From Pseudooceanicola nanhaiensis DSM 18065 (GTDB taxonomy: Bacteria; Pseudomonadota; Alphaproteobacteria; Rhodobacterales; Rhodobacteraceae): a stretch of 64,000 nucleotides of DNA. Of this stretch, positions 33,454 to 42,614 are shown in pieces (the first letter of the stretch is position 1; the number at the start of each line of letters is the position of its first letter). The stretch is from assembly GCF_000688295.1 (NCBI RefSeq), contig NZ_JHZF01000011.1, positions 124,001 to 188,000 of the forward strand, written 5' to 3'. The translations under genes were made by a program, and so were the position numbers. A model generated the notes under the pieces. It had not been told where the DNA came from. It was given only the letters and a program-made list of their open reading frames with translations, and did not search any database.

Positions 33454-34536
33454 ATGACCACCGTCGATCAGACTTTCGCCGAGACGACCGACCGCGCGGC
33501 GCGGCGGGCGCGGCTCTTCACCCGCATCAACAAGGCCGACAAATGGTTCCAGGTCCTCGGCCTCGCCTGGATCACGCCGCTCGCCAAGGCCGCGGCCGGA
33601 GACAATCCGCGGGCGCAGATGAAGGAGATCTGGCGGCTGCTGGGCATCCCGGTGCTCGCCATCCTGCTCTTCATTGCCGCCTGGGGCCTGCTCGCGCCGA
33701 AGGTCGAGACCTCGCTCGGGGCGCTGCCGGGACCGGCACAGGTCTGGGAGGAGGCGGTCAACCTCAACCGCGACGCGCAGGCCAAGGCCGCGAAGGAAGC
33801 GAAGTTCGCGGAGATGGTTGAGCGGCGGAACGAGAAGCTGATCGCCGCGGGGCGCGCGGACGAGGTGAAGGACGTGGCCTATACCGGCGCGCCCAGCTAT
33901 TACGATCAGATCTGGACCTCGATCCAGACCGTCTTCTTCGGCTTCCTGCTGGCGACCGTGGTGGCGGTGCCGCTCGGCATCGCCTCGGGGCTTTCGCCGA
34001 CGACCAACGCGGCGCTGAACCCGCTGATCCAGATCTTCAAGCCGGTGAGCCCGCTGGCCTGGCTGCCGATCGTGACGATGGTCGTCTCGGCGGTCTACGT
34101 GACGAACGACGGGATCTTCGCGAAGAGCTTCCTGATCTCGGCCATCACGGTGACGCTCTGCTCGCTCTGGCCGACGCTGATCAACACCTCGCTGGGGGTG
34201 GCCTCGATCGACCGGGATCTGGTGAACGTCTCGCGGGTGCTGAAGATGAACACGCGGACCAAGATCACCAAGCTGGTGCTGCCCTCGGCGCTGCCGCTGA
34301 TCTTCACCGGGCTGCGGCTGAGCCTCGGGGTGGGCTGGATGGTGCTGATCGCCGCCGAGATGCTGGCGCAGAACCCGGGCCTGGGGAAATTCGTCTGGGA
34401 CGAGTTCCAGAACGGATCGTCCTCCTCGCTCGCCCGGATCATGGTTGCGGTCTTCACCATCGGGATCATCGGCTTCCTGCTCGACCGGGTGATGTACGCG
34501 CTCCAGACCCTCTTCACCTTCTCGAACAACCGGTGA
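33454..34536 (+). CDS. nrtB: Nitrate ABC transporter permease NrtB
   Basis: 360 residues, longer than cyanobacterial NrtB because of an N-terminal cytoplasmic stretch with the first helix at about 65-80 (IPVLAILLFIAAWGLLA). A charged helix-forming segment (AQAKAAKEAKFAEMVERRNEKL) lies between helix 1 and the transport core. The EAA loop is near 240 (LVNVSRVLKMNTRTKITKLVLPSALP). It forms the membrane channel, with two copies per transporter. Downstream nrtCD starts 43 bases later. Confidence 0.94.
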   Translation: MTTVDQTFAETTDRAARRARLFTRINKADKWFQVLGLAWITPLAKAAAGDNPRAQMKEIWRLLGIPVLAILLFIAAWGLLAPKVETSLGALPGPAQVWEEAVNLNRDAQAKAAKEAKFAEMVERRNEKLIAAGRADEVKDVAYTGAPSYYDQIWTSIQTVFFGFLLATVVAVPLGIASGLSPTTNAALNPLIQIFKPVSPLAWLPIVTMVVSAVYVTNDGIFAKSFLISAITVTLCSLWPTLINTSLGVASIDRDLVNVSRVLKMNTRTKITKLVLPSALPLIFTGLRLSLGVGWMVLIAAEMLAQNPGLGKFVWDEFQNGSSSSLARIMVAVFTIGIIGFLLDRVMYALQTLFTFSNNR

Positions 34537-34579
34537 GCGGCGCTCAAGCGGCGCAGCGGTAGCGCAAAGGGAAAAGACC

Positions 34580-36262
34580 ATGGGTATTCTCAAGTTCGAC
34601 AACGTCTCCAAGAGCTTCGGCGAGGGCCTTCACCGGACCGAGGTGCTGAAGGGCATCGACCTCGAGGTCGCGGAGGGCGAGTTCCTCGTGCTCCTCGGTT
34701 TCTCCGGCACGGGCAAGACGACGCTCGTAAACCTGATGGCGGGGCTCGAGCAGCCCTCGGCCGGCAGCGTGACCTTCAAGGGCAAGCCCATCACCGGGCC
34801 GGGGCGCGAGCGGGGGGTGATCTTCCAGAACTATTCGCTGATGCCCTGGCTGACGGTGAACGGCAACGTGCGGCTGGCGGTCGACACGGTCTTCCCCGAG
34901 CTTCCGAAGGCCGAGCGGCAGGCGAAGGTGGATCACTACGTCTCGATGGTGGGGCTCGCGCACGCCGCCGGCCGGCGTCCGGCGGAGCTGTCGGGCGGCA
35001 TGCGCCAGCGGGTCAACGTGGCCCGCGCGCTCGCCATGTCGCCGGAGGTTCTGCTGCTCGACGAGCCGCTCTCGGCGCTCGACGCCCTGACGCGGGCGAA
35101 CCTCGCCGACGAGATCGAAGGGATCTGGGAGGCCGACCGCAAGACCTGCGTGCTGATCACCAACGACGTGGACGAGGCGATCCTGCTCGGCGACCGGATC
35201 ATCCCGCTGAACCCCGACGGGACGCTGGCGGAGCCCTTCAGGGTGGAGCTTCCGCGCCCCCGTGACCGGGCGGCGATGAACCATGACGAGGCGTTCAAGG
35301 CGCTCCGGGCGAAGGTGACGACCTACCTCATGGACGTCGGCATCGAGGCCAAGGTCGAGGGGTCGCGCATCCTGCCCGAGGTCACCCCGATCCACGGCAT
35401 GCCAAAGGCGCAGGTCGCCGCGCGGCAGGGGATGATCGAGCAGAACTTCCTGAGCTTCGAGCAGCTCCACAAGATCTACCCGACGCCGAAGGGCCCGCTG
35501 ACGGTGGTCGAGGATTTCAACCTCAAGCTCGACCGGGGCGAGTTCATCTCGCTGATCGGCCATTCGGGCTGCGGCAAGTCCACCGTGCTGACCATGGCCG
35601 CGGGGCTCAACGCGATCTCCCAGGGGGTCATCAAGCTCGACGGTTACGAGGTGAAGGGCGCCGACCCCGAGCGCGCGGTGGTCTTCCAGTCGCCCTCGCT
35701 CTTCCCGTGGCTGACGGCGAAGGAGAACGTGGCTGTCGGTGTCGACAAGGTCTACCCCAGGGCCAGCCTCTCCGAGCGGCAGGACGTGGTGGAATACTAC
35801 CTCGAACGGGTGGGGCTCGCCGAGGCGATGGACAAGCCCGCGAGCGAGTTGTCGAACGGGATGCGCCAGCGGGTCGGCATCGCGCGGGCCTTCGCGCTCT
35901 CCCCGAAGCTGCTGCTGCTGGACGAGCCCTTCGGCATGCTCGACAGCCTCACCCGCTGGGAGCTGCAGGAGGTGCTGATGGAGGTCTGGGACCGCACCAA
36001 GGTCACCGCGATCTGCGTCACGCACGACGTGGACGAGGCGATCCTGCTCGCGGACCGCGTCGTGATGATGACCAACGGGCCGCAGGCGACGATCGGCAAG
36101 ATCCTCGACGTCGACCTGCCGCGGCCCCGGACCCGCAAGGCGCTGCTCGAGCACCCGGATTACTACCTCTACCGCGAGCAGGTGCTGAATTTCCTCGAGG
36201 AATACGAGCACGGCAAGCAGGGCAAGTCCGAAACGGACGCGCGCAAGGCCGAGGCCGCCTGA
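34580..36262 (+). CDS. nrtC: Nitrate ABC transporter tandem ATPase (NrtC-NrtD-type fusion)
   Basis: 560 residues made of two complete ATPase cassettes. Cassette 1 has Walker A GFSGTGKT (40-47), signature LSGGMRQR (137-144), Walker B LLLDEP and, where the H-loop histidine should be, N195 (ITND). Cassette 2 has GHSGCGKS (327-334), signature LSNGMRQR (424-431), LLLDEP and H482 (VTHD). Each half is closest to NrtC/NrtD type ATPases. There is no NrtA-like regulatory tail as in cyanobacterial NrtC. The complementary defects suggest one full catalytic site per transporter. The symbol is a convenience for a fusion of both motor subunits. Confidence 0.93.
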   Translation: MGILKFDNVSKSFGEGLHRTEVLKGIDLEVAEGEFLVLLGFSGTGKTTLVNLMAGLEQPSAGSVTFKGKPITGPGRERGVIFQNYSLMPWLTVNGNVRLAVDTVFPELPKAERQAKVDHYVSMVGLAHAAGRRPAELSGGMRQRVNVARALAMSPEVLLLDEPLSALDALTRANLADEIEGIWEADRKTCVLITNDVDEAILLGDRIIPLNPDGTLAEPFRVELPRPRDRAAMNHDEAFKALRAKVTTYLMDVGIEAKVEGSRILPEVTPIHGMPKAQVAARQGMIEQNFLSFEQLHKIYPTPKGPLTVVEDFNLKLDRGEFISLIGHSGCGKSTVLTMAAGLNAISQGVIKLDGYEVKGADPERAVVFQSPSLFPWLTAKENVAVGVDKVYPRASLSERQDVVEYYLERVGLAEAMDKPASELSNGMRQRVGIARAFALSPKLLLLDEPFGMLDSLTRWELQEVLMEVWDRTKVTAICVTHDVDEAILLADRVVMMTNGPQATIGKILDVDLPRPRTRKALLEHPDYYLYREQVLNFLEEYEHGKQGKSETDARKAEAA

Positions 36263-36300
36263 ACCGCCCGACCCACGCCACCACCGCAAAGGAGCGCATG

Positions 36301-37233
36301 ATGGATGTCGCAGCCGACACGACCGAGAAGACCTTCATCCAGATCGCCGAGATCTGGGTCCCCGAGGGCGACCGCCTGGTCCATGGCGGCGGCGATTACG
36401 GCGGGCTCGGCGCCTTCGAGGCGACCTCGCGGCGCGAGAGCTTCGCGCAGGGCGAGGGCCTGCCCGGCAAGGCCTGGGCCGAGGCGCGGCCCGTGGTGCT
36501 GAAGGGCTTCGACGGATCGTACTTCAAGCGGACCGAGGCCGCGGCCGAGGCGGGGCTGACCGCCGCGGTGGCGATCCCGGTCTTCGCGGGGGCGGTGCTC
36601 AAGGCGGTGCTCGTCGTGCTCTGCGGGGACGACGACGCGCGGACCGGGGCGATCGAGATCTGGTCCGAGACGGACGGGCTGATGATGCTCGACGACGGCT
36701 ATTACGGGGCGGCGAAGCATTTCGAATGGGTCTCGCAGCACACGCATTTCCCGGTCGGGCAGGGGCTGCCCGGCGGGGTCTGGGCGGCGCGGACGCCGAT
36801 CCTGATGCGCGACCTCGGCTCCGGCTATCGCTTCATCCGGGCCGACAGCGCGGCGAAGGCGGGGCTCACCACCGGACTCGGCCTTCCGATCCCGCTGCCC
36901 TCGGGGCGGAGCTGCGTGCTGACGCTGCTCTCGGCCAAGGGCACCCCGATCGCCCGGCGGTTCGAGCTCTGGGACGCCCGCGCCTCACGGGTCGGCAAGG
37001 ACGGCGGCGCGGTGCTCGCGGATGGCATCTGCGCCCGCGAGGGCCCGCTCTGGGACGAGGACAACCCGCGCCGCGTCACCGCCTGGCAGGGGCTGATCGG
37101 CCGCGTTCTGGGCTCGGGCCTGCCGGTGGCGGAAAGCGCTGCGCCCGGCCTTCCCGGGGGCTACGGCGCGATGGTCGCGCTGCCGCTCCATCAGGGCGGA
37201 GAACTCGCCCACATCGTCGCCTGGTATGTCTGA
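36301..37233 (+). CDS. Protein of three tandem GAF-like repeats in the nitrate operon
   Basis: 310 residues; ATG 36301 has AAAGGAG six bases upstream (ATG 36298 directly before is too close). No signal or membrane segment. By eye there are three ~100-residue repeats: each has an (A/I/F)E(I/L)W strand, a G-(Q/E)GL(P/I)G turn followed by an aromatic or Arg position and P(V/I), and an AGL..(A/G)(V/L) or GYGAM strand leading to a hydrophobic VL strand. Repeats start at about 12, 125 and 225. Some databases would call it a GAF-domain protein. It could sense nitrate, nitrite or redox state; the link to nrtCD upstream and nirB downstream supports a regulatory or assembly role, which is inference. 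Confidence 0.7.
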   Translation: MDVAADTTEKTFIQIAEIWVPEGDRLVHGGGDYGGLGAFEATSRRESFAQGEGLPGKAWAEARPVVLKGFDGSYFKRTEAAAEAGLTAAVAIPVFAGAVLKAVLVVLCGDDDARTGAIEIWSETDGLMMLDDGYYGAAKHFEWVSQHTHFPVGQGLPGGVWAARTPILMRDLGSGYRFIRADSAAKAGLTTGLGLPIPLPSGRSCVLTLLSAKGTPIARRFELWDARASRVGKDGGAVLADGICAREGPLWDEDNPRRVTAWQGLIGRVLGSGLPVAESAAPGLPGGYGAMVALPLHQGGELAHIVAWYV

Positions 37234-37243
37234 GGAGGACGTC

Positions 37244-39673
37244 ATGCAGAAACTGGTCGTCATCGGCGCCGGAATGGCCTCGGGCCGCGTCCTCGAGCAC
37301 CTGTTCGAGGCGGACCCGGACGCCTACGAGGTCACGCTCTTCAACGCGGAGCCGCGCGGGAACTACAACCGGATCATGCTCTCCCCCGTACTCTCGGGCG
37401 AGAAGAGCTATGGCGAGATCGTCACCCATGATGACACGTGGTACGGCCGGAACGACGTGACCTGCCGCTTCGGCGAGAAGGTCGTCGCCGTGGACCGCGC
37501 CCGCAAGGTGGTGATCGGCGAGAACGGCGAGGTGCCATATGACAAGCTCGTCTTCGGCACCGGCTCGTCGGCCTTCATCATCCCGTGCCCCGGCCATGAC
37601 CTGCCGGGCGTGGTGGCGTTCCGCGATCTCGAGGACACCTCGGCCATGACGGAGGCCTCCGCCCGCCCGGGCGCGAAGGCCGTGGTGATCGGCGGCGGGC
37701 TCCTCGGGCTCGAAGCCGCCGCCGCGCTGCGGCTGCGCGGGATGGAGGTGACGGTGCTGCACCTCATGGGCCACCTGATGGAGCGGCAGCTCGACGAGGC
37801 GGCGGGCTATCTGCTGCGCAAGGACCTCGAGCGGCGCGGGATCACCGTGATGACGCAGGCCTCGACGAAGGAGATCCGGGGGCAGGGCCGGGTGGAGCAG
37901 GTGGTGCTGGAGGACGGCACGGTGCTCGAGGCCGACATCGTGGTGATGGCCGTGGGCATCCGCCCGCAGGTGCAGCTGGCGAAGGAGGCCGGGCTGGCGG
38001 TCGGCCGCGCGATCCAGGTGGACGCGCAGATGCGGACCTCGGACCCGGACGTCTTCGCGGTCGGCGAATGCGTCGAGTTCGAGGGCCATCTCTTCGGCCT
38101 CGTCGCGCCCCTCTACGACCAGGCCAAGGTGCTGGCGAAGACGCTGCTGGACGAGGAGGAGACCTTCGCCGTCAAGGAGCTCTCCACCAAGCTCAAGGTC
38201 ACCGGCTGCGACCTCTTCTCGGCGGGCGATTTCGCGGAAGGCGACAGCCGCGAGGACATCGTCTTCCGCGACCCCGCGCGCGGGGTCTACAAGCGGCTGG
38301 TGCTGGAGGACGACCGGCTGGTCGGCGCGGTCATGTACGGGGACACGGCGGACGGGAACTGGTTCTTCAGCCTCATCAAGGACGGCACCGACGTGTCCGG
38401 CATGCGCGACACGCTGATCTTCGGACCGGCCTACCAGGGAGGCGCCTCCGCGGACCCTCTCTCAGCCGTTGCAGCCTTGCCGGATGATGCGGAGATCTGC
38501 GGCTGCAACGGCGTGTGCAAGGGAACCATCGTGGCGGCCATCGAAGGGGGCGCCGGGGACCTGCCGTCGCTCAGGGCCAAGACCAAGGCCAGCGCCTCCT
38601 GCGGGACCTGCACGGGGCTGGTGGAGCAGCTTCTGGCCGTCACCCTCGGCGACGGCTACGCGGCCCCGGCGGCCCAGCCGGTCTGCGGCTGCTGCGACCT
38701 GACCCACGAGGAGGTCCGCCGCCTGATCAGGGCGAAGGAGCTGAAATCGCAACCGGCGGTCTGGCAGGAGCTGGGCTGGAAGACGGTCAACGGCTGCCAT
38801 GTCTGCCGCCCGGCGGTGAACTTCTACCTGCTCGCCGACTGGCCGCTGGAGTACAGGGACGATCCGCAATCGCGCTTCGTCAACGAACGCAACCACGCCA
38901 ACATCCAGAAGGACGGCACCTATTCCGTCATGCCCCGGATGTGGGGCGGGATGACCGACGCCAACGAGCTGCGCGCCATCGCCGACGCGGCCGAGAAATA
39001 CGGCGCGGCGGTGAAGGTCACCGGCGGCCAGCGGATCGACCTGCTGGGCATCCGGAAAGAGGATCTGCCCGCGATCTGGTCCGATCTGAACGACGCGGGC
39101 ATGGTCTCGGGGCACGCCTATTCCAAGGGGCTCCGGACGGTGAAGACCTGCGTCGGATCGGACTGGTGCCGTTTCGGGACGCAGGATTCGACCGGCCTCG
39201 GGATCAGGCTGGAAAAGCGGCTCTGGGGGTCCTGGACGCCGCACAAGGTCAAGCTCGGCGTCTCGGGCTGCCCGCGGAACTGCGCGGAGGCGACCTGCAA
39301 GGACATCGGGATCGTCTGCGTCGACTCGGGCTACCAGATCGGCGTCGGCGGCGCGGCGGGGATGGACGTGAAGGAGGTCGAGCGTCTTGCCGAGGCGGCG
39401 ACCGAGGCCGAGGCGATCGACCTCGTCGTGGCCTTCGTCCAGCTCTACCGCGAGAACGCCAAGTACCTCGACCGGCCCTACAGGTGGATCGCCAAGGTCG
39501 GGCTCGACTGGGTGAAGGCGCAGGTGCTGGACCCGGAGGTCCGCGCGGGCCTCATCGCGCGCTTCGACATCTCGCAATCGGTCTATCAGCACGATCCCTG
39601 GGCCGATCACGTGCAGACCCGGCGTGCCGCCTATGCGCCGCTCGCCGACCTTTCTCTGGAGGCCGCGGAATGA
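37244..39673 (+). CDS. nirB: Assimilatory nitrite reductase [NAD(P)H] large subunit
   Basis: 809 residues; ATG 37244 with AGGAGGA five bases upstream. Order of domains: FAD/NAD oxidoreductase (1-~310, VVIGAGMASGR and VVIGGGLLGLEAA), then two cysteine-rich BFD-type [2Fe-2S] regions (ICGCNGVCKG...CGTC near 420-460 and CGCCDLTHEEV...CHVC near 485-530), then the sulfite/nitrite reductase half with the four-cysteine siroheme/4Fe-4S site (CVGSDWC...GCPRNCAEATC). It reduces nitrite to ammonium in the cytoplasm with NirD. Its stop overlaps nirD by four bases. Confidence 0.96.
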   Translation: MQKLVVIGAGMASGRVLEHLFEADPDAYEVTLFNAEPRGNYNRIMLSPVLSGEKSYGEIVTHDDTWYGRNDVTCRFGEKVVAVDRARKVVIGENGEVPYDKLVFGTGSSAFIIPCPGHDLPGVVAFRDLEDTSAMTEASARPGAKAVVIGGGLLGLEAAAALRLRGMEVTVLHLMGHLMERQLDEAAGYLLRKDLERRGITVMTQASTKEIRGQGRVEQVVLEDGTVLEADIVVMAVGIRPQVQLAKEAGLAVGRAIQVDAQMRTSDPDVFAVGECVEFEGHLFGLVAPLYDQAKVLAKTLLDEEETFAVKELSTKLKVTGCDLFSAGDFAEGDSREDIVFRDPARGVYKRLVLEDDRLVGAVMYGDTADGNWFFSLIKDGTDVSGMRDTLIFGPAYQGGASADPLSAVAALPDDAEICGCNGVCKGTIVAAIEGGAGDLPSLRAKTKASASCGTCTGLVEQLLAVTLGDGYAAPAAQPVCGCCDLTHEEVRRLIRAKELKSQPAVWQELGWKTVNGCHVCRPAVNFYLLADWPLEYRDDPQSRFVNERNHANIQKDGTYSVMPRMWGGMTDANELRAIADAAEKYGAAVKVTGGQRIDLLGIRKEDLPAIWSDLNDAGMVSGHAYSKGLRTVKTCVGSDWCRFGTQDSTGLGIRLEKRLWGSWTPHKVKLGVSGCPRNCAEATCKDIGIVCVDSGYQIGVGGAAGMDVKEVERLAEAATEAEAIDLVVAFVQLYRENAKYLDRPYRWIAKVGLDWVKAQVLDPEVRAGLIARFDISQSVYQHDPWADHVQTRRAAYAPLADLSLEAAE

Positions 39674-39999
39674 GCTGGATCGACATCGGCGCACTGGAGG
39701 ACGTGCCCCTCCGCGGCACCCGGCTGGTCAAGACGAAGCTGGGCTGCATCGGCCTTTTCCGCACCGGCGAGGCCGAGGTCTTTGCCGCCTCCAACACCTG
39801 CCCGCACAAGGGCGGGCCGCTGAACGAGGGGATCGTGCACGGCAGGCGGGTGACCTGCCCGCTGCACAACATGGTCTTCGACCTCGAGACCGGCGCCGCG
39901 CAGGGCGCCGACGAGGGCCGGATCGAGACCTTCCCGGTCCGGATCGAGGCGGGGCGCATCCTGCTCGACGTCACCGCGCTCGCCCGGAGCGCCGCGTGA
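39670..39999 (+). CDS. nirD: Nitrite reductase small subunit NirD (Rieske-type)
   Basis: 109 residues starting in ATGA overlap with nirB. The Rieske signature is present: CPHKGGPL near residue 43 and CPLHNMVFDL near 64, each supplying Cys and His ligands for a [2Fe-2S] cluster. It forms the partner of NirB. The stop overlaps the nasA GTG by four bases. Confidence 0.95.
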   Translation: MSWIDIGALEDVPLRGTRLVKTKLGCIGLFRTGEAEVFAASNTCPHKGGPLNEGIVHGRRVTCPLHNMVFDLETGAAQGADEGRIETFPVRIEAGRILLDVTALARSAA

Positions 40000-42614
40000 G
40001 AGCCGCCACCCGCTCCACCTGCGCCTATTGCGGCGTGGGCTGCGGCGTGTTGCTGACCCCCGACGGGCACGGCGGGCTCGACGTGCAGGGCGATCCGGAC
40101 CACCCCGCGAACCGGGGACGGCTCTGTTCCAAGGGCGCCGCGCTCGGCGAGACCGTGGGGCTCGACGAGCGGCTCCTCGCCCCGCGCCACCACGGCCGGG
40201 AGATCGGCTGGGACGCGGCTTTGCAAACCGTCGCCGACCGCTTTGCAAACACGATCGCGCGGCACGGGCCCGACAGCGTCGCCTTCTACGTCTCGGGCCA
40301 GCTCCTGACCGAGGATTACTACGTCGCCAACAAGCTGATGAAGGGCTTCATCGGCTCGGCCAACATCGACACGAATTCCCGCCTCTGCATGGCCTCGACC
40401 GTTGCGGGCCACCGCCGCGCCTTCGGGACGGACACGGTGCCCGGGACCTACGAGGATCTGGACGAGGCCGACCTCGTGGTGCTCGTGGGCTCCAACCTCG
40501 CCTGGTGCCACCCGGTGCTCTACCAGCGGGTGCTGGCGGCGCGGGCCGCGCGCGGGACGAGCATCGTCGTGATCGACCCCCGGAGGACCGCGAGCTGCGA
40601 GCAGGCGGACATGCACCTCGCGCTGGCCCCCGGCAGCGACGTGGCGCTCTTCAACGCCCTGCTGGTGGCGCTCCGGGAGGGCGGGGCGCTCGACGAGGGG
40701 TTCCTGCGGCATGTCGAGGGGTTCGACGACACGCTGGAGGCGGCGCTCGCGGACGATCCCGCGAAGACGGGGCTGTCGGCGGAGGAGATCGACGCCTTCT
40801 GCCGGATGTGGATGGGGACGGAGCGCGTCGTCACCGTGTTCTCGCAGGGCGTGAACCAGAGCGCGCAGGGCAGCGACAAGGTCAACGCGATCCTCAATTG
40901 CCACCTCGCCACGGGCCGGATCGGGCGGCCCGGCATGGGCCCCTTCTCGGTCACCGGCCAGCCCAATGCCATGGGCGGGCGCGAGGTGGGCGGGCTGGCG
41001 AACACGCTGGCCTGCCATCTCGAGCTGGAGGACCCCGCGCACCGCGCCGCCGTGCAGGCGTTCTGGGAGAGCGGGCCGCTGCCGCAGGCGCCGGGCCTGA
41101 AGGCGGTCGAGATGTTCCGCGCCGTGGGGCGGGGCGACATCAGGGCGCTCTGGATCATCCACACCAATCCCGCCGTCTCGATGCCCGACGCCGACGCGGT
41201 GAAAGCGGCCATCGCGGGCTGCGACTTCGTCGTGGTGAGCGACGTGACCGGCGCGACCGACACGGCGCGGCTGGCCGACATGCTGCTGCCCGCCACCGCC
41301 TGGGCAGAGAAGGACGGCACCGTCACCAATTCCGACCGCACGATCTCGCGCCAGCGGGCGGTCCTGCCCGCCCCGGGCGCGGCGCGTCCCGACTGGGCGA
41401 TCCTCGCCGAGGTCGGCCGCCGGATGGGCTTCCATGCCGCCTTCGATTACGCGGGCCCGGCGGAGATCTTCCGGGAATACGCCGCGCTTTCGGGGATCGC
41501 CGCGCAGATGGGGCGCGATTTCGACATCTCCGGGCTGGGCGCCCTCGACGAGGCGGGCTATGCCGCGCTGCCGCCGACCCGCTGGCCGGTGAGCCCGGGG
41601 CGCAGCGGCGGGCGCTTCTTCGGCGACGGGCGGTTCTTCCACCCGGGCGGCAAGGCCCGGATGCTCCCCGTCACGGCCCGGCCCCCCGCCGCCAGGGTCG
41701 GCCGGCGCTATCCGTTCCGCCTGAACACCGGCCGGATCCGCGACCAGTGGCACACGATGACGCGGACCGGGCTCTCTCCCCGCCTCTCGGCGCATCTGGC
41801 GGAGCCGTTCCTCGACCTCCATCCCGAGGATGCCGCCCGGCTGAAGGTCTCCGCCGCCGACCTCGTCCGGGTGAAAAGCCCCGAGGGGCAGGCGATCCTG
41901 CGCGCCCGGATCACCCGCGACGTCGCCCCGGGGCAGGTCTTCGCGCCGATGCACTGGACCGGAGAGACCGCGCCCTCCGCCCGGATCGACGCGCTCGTCG
42001 CCGCCGTCACCGACCCGGTGTCGGGCCAGCCCGAAAGCAAGGCCGCCGTCGCCGCGGTCGAGCGGTTCGACGCGGCGTGGTACGGCTTCGCCGTCTCCGC
42101 CACGCCGCTCGCGCCGGAGGCCGAGTACTGGGCCCGCGCCCGCACCCCCGCCGGCTGGCGGGCGGAGCTCGCAGGCCGCGCCCCGGTCGCCGACTGGGAG
42201 GCCGAGGCGCGCCGCCTTTTCGGACTGCCCGACGCGCCCCTCCAGTCGCTCATGGACGCCCGCCGGGGCTCCGCGCGGCTCGCCTTCCTCGATGGCGACC
42301 GGCTGATCGCGGCGCTCTTCGTCTCGCGCGCCCCGGTCGCGGTGATGCGCGACTACCTCGTCACCCTGCCCGGCACGGCCGTGCCCGAGGCGCTGACCGG
42401 GCGCACCCCGGCCGACCGGCCGGACCCGGGGCCGGTGCTCTGTTCCTGCTTCGGCGTGGGGGTGAACACGATCCTCACCGCCGTCGAGACGCAGGGGCTG
42501 ATGAGCGTCGACGCCGTGGGGCAGGCGTTGCAGGCCGGGACGAATTGTGGATCCTGTCGCTCGGAGATCGCGGGCCTGATCGCCCGCGCGCAGACGAAGG
42601 AAGCCGCCGAGTGA
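39996..42614 (+). CDS. nasA: Assimilatory nitrate reductase catalytic subunit NasA
   Basis: 872 residues, GTG start in the GTGA overlap. N-terminal CAYCGVGCGV...LCSKG holds the 4Fe-4S cluster; the molybdenum-liganding cysteine is in NSRLCMASTVAGH near residue 130. The bis-MGD binding domains follow, with the C-terminal VGRRYPFRLNTGRIRDQWHTMTRTG block. The last ~55 residues add a [2Fe-2S] BFD-like domain (CSCFGVGVNTI...GTNCGSCRSEI), the arrangement of NasA enzymes that take electrons from NADH-linked or ferredoxin-type donors. No export signal: cytoplasmic. Confidence 0.96.
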   Translation: MRAATRSTCAYCGVGCGVLLTPDGHGGLDVQGDPDHPANRGRLCSKGAALGETVGLDERLLAPRHHGREIGWDAALQTVADRFANTIARHGPDSVAFYVSGQLLTEDYYVANKLMKGFIGSANIDTNSRLCMASTVAGHRRAFGTDTVPGTYEDLDEADLVVLVGSNLAWCHPVLYQRVLAARAARGTSIVVIDPRRTASCEQADMHLALAPGSDVALFNALLVALREGGALDEGFLRHVEGFDDTLEAALADDPAKTGLSAEEIDAFCRMWMGTERVVTVFSQGVNQSAQGSDKVNAILNCHLATGRIGRPGMGPFSVTGQPNAMGGREVGGLANTLACHLELEDPAHRAAVQAFWESGPLPQAPGLKAVEMFRAVGRGDIRALWIIHTNPAVSMPDADAVKAAIAGCDFVVVSDVTGATDTARLADMLLPATAWAEKDGTVTNSDRTISRQRAVLPAPGAARPDWAILAEVGRRMGFHAAFDYAGPAEIFREYAALSGIAAQMGRDFDISGLGALDEAGYAALPPTRWPVSPGRSGGRFFGDGRFFHPGGKARMLPVTARPPAARVGRRYPFRLNTGRIRDQWHTMTRTGLSPRLSAHLAEPFLDLHPEDAARLKVSAADLVRVKSPEGQAILRARITRDVAPGQVFAPMHWTGETAPSARIDALVAAVTDPVSGQPESKAAVAAVERFDAAWYGFAVSATPLAPEAEYWARARTPAGWRAELAGRAPVADWEAEARRLFGLPDAPLQSLMDARRGSARLAFLDGDRLIAALFVSRAPVAVMRDYLVTLPGTAVPEALTGRTPADRPDPGPVLCSCFGVGVNTILTAVETQGLMSVDAVGQALQAGTNCGSCRSEIAGLIARAQTKEAAE

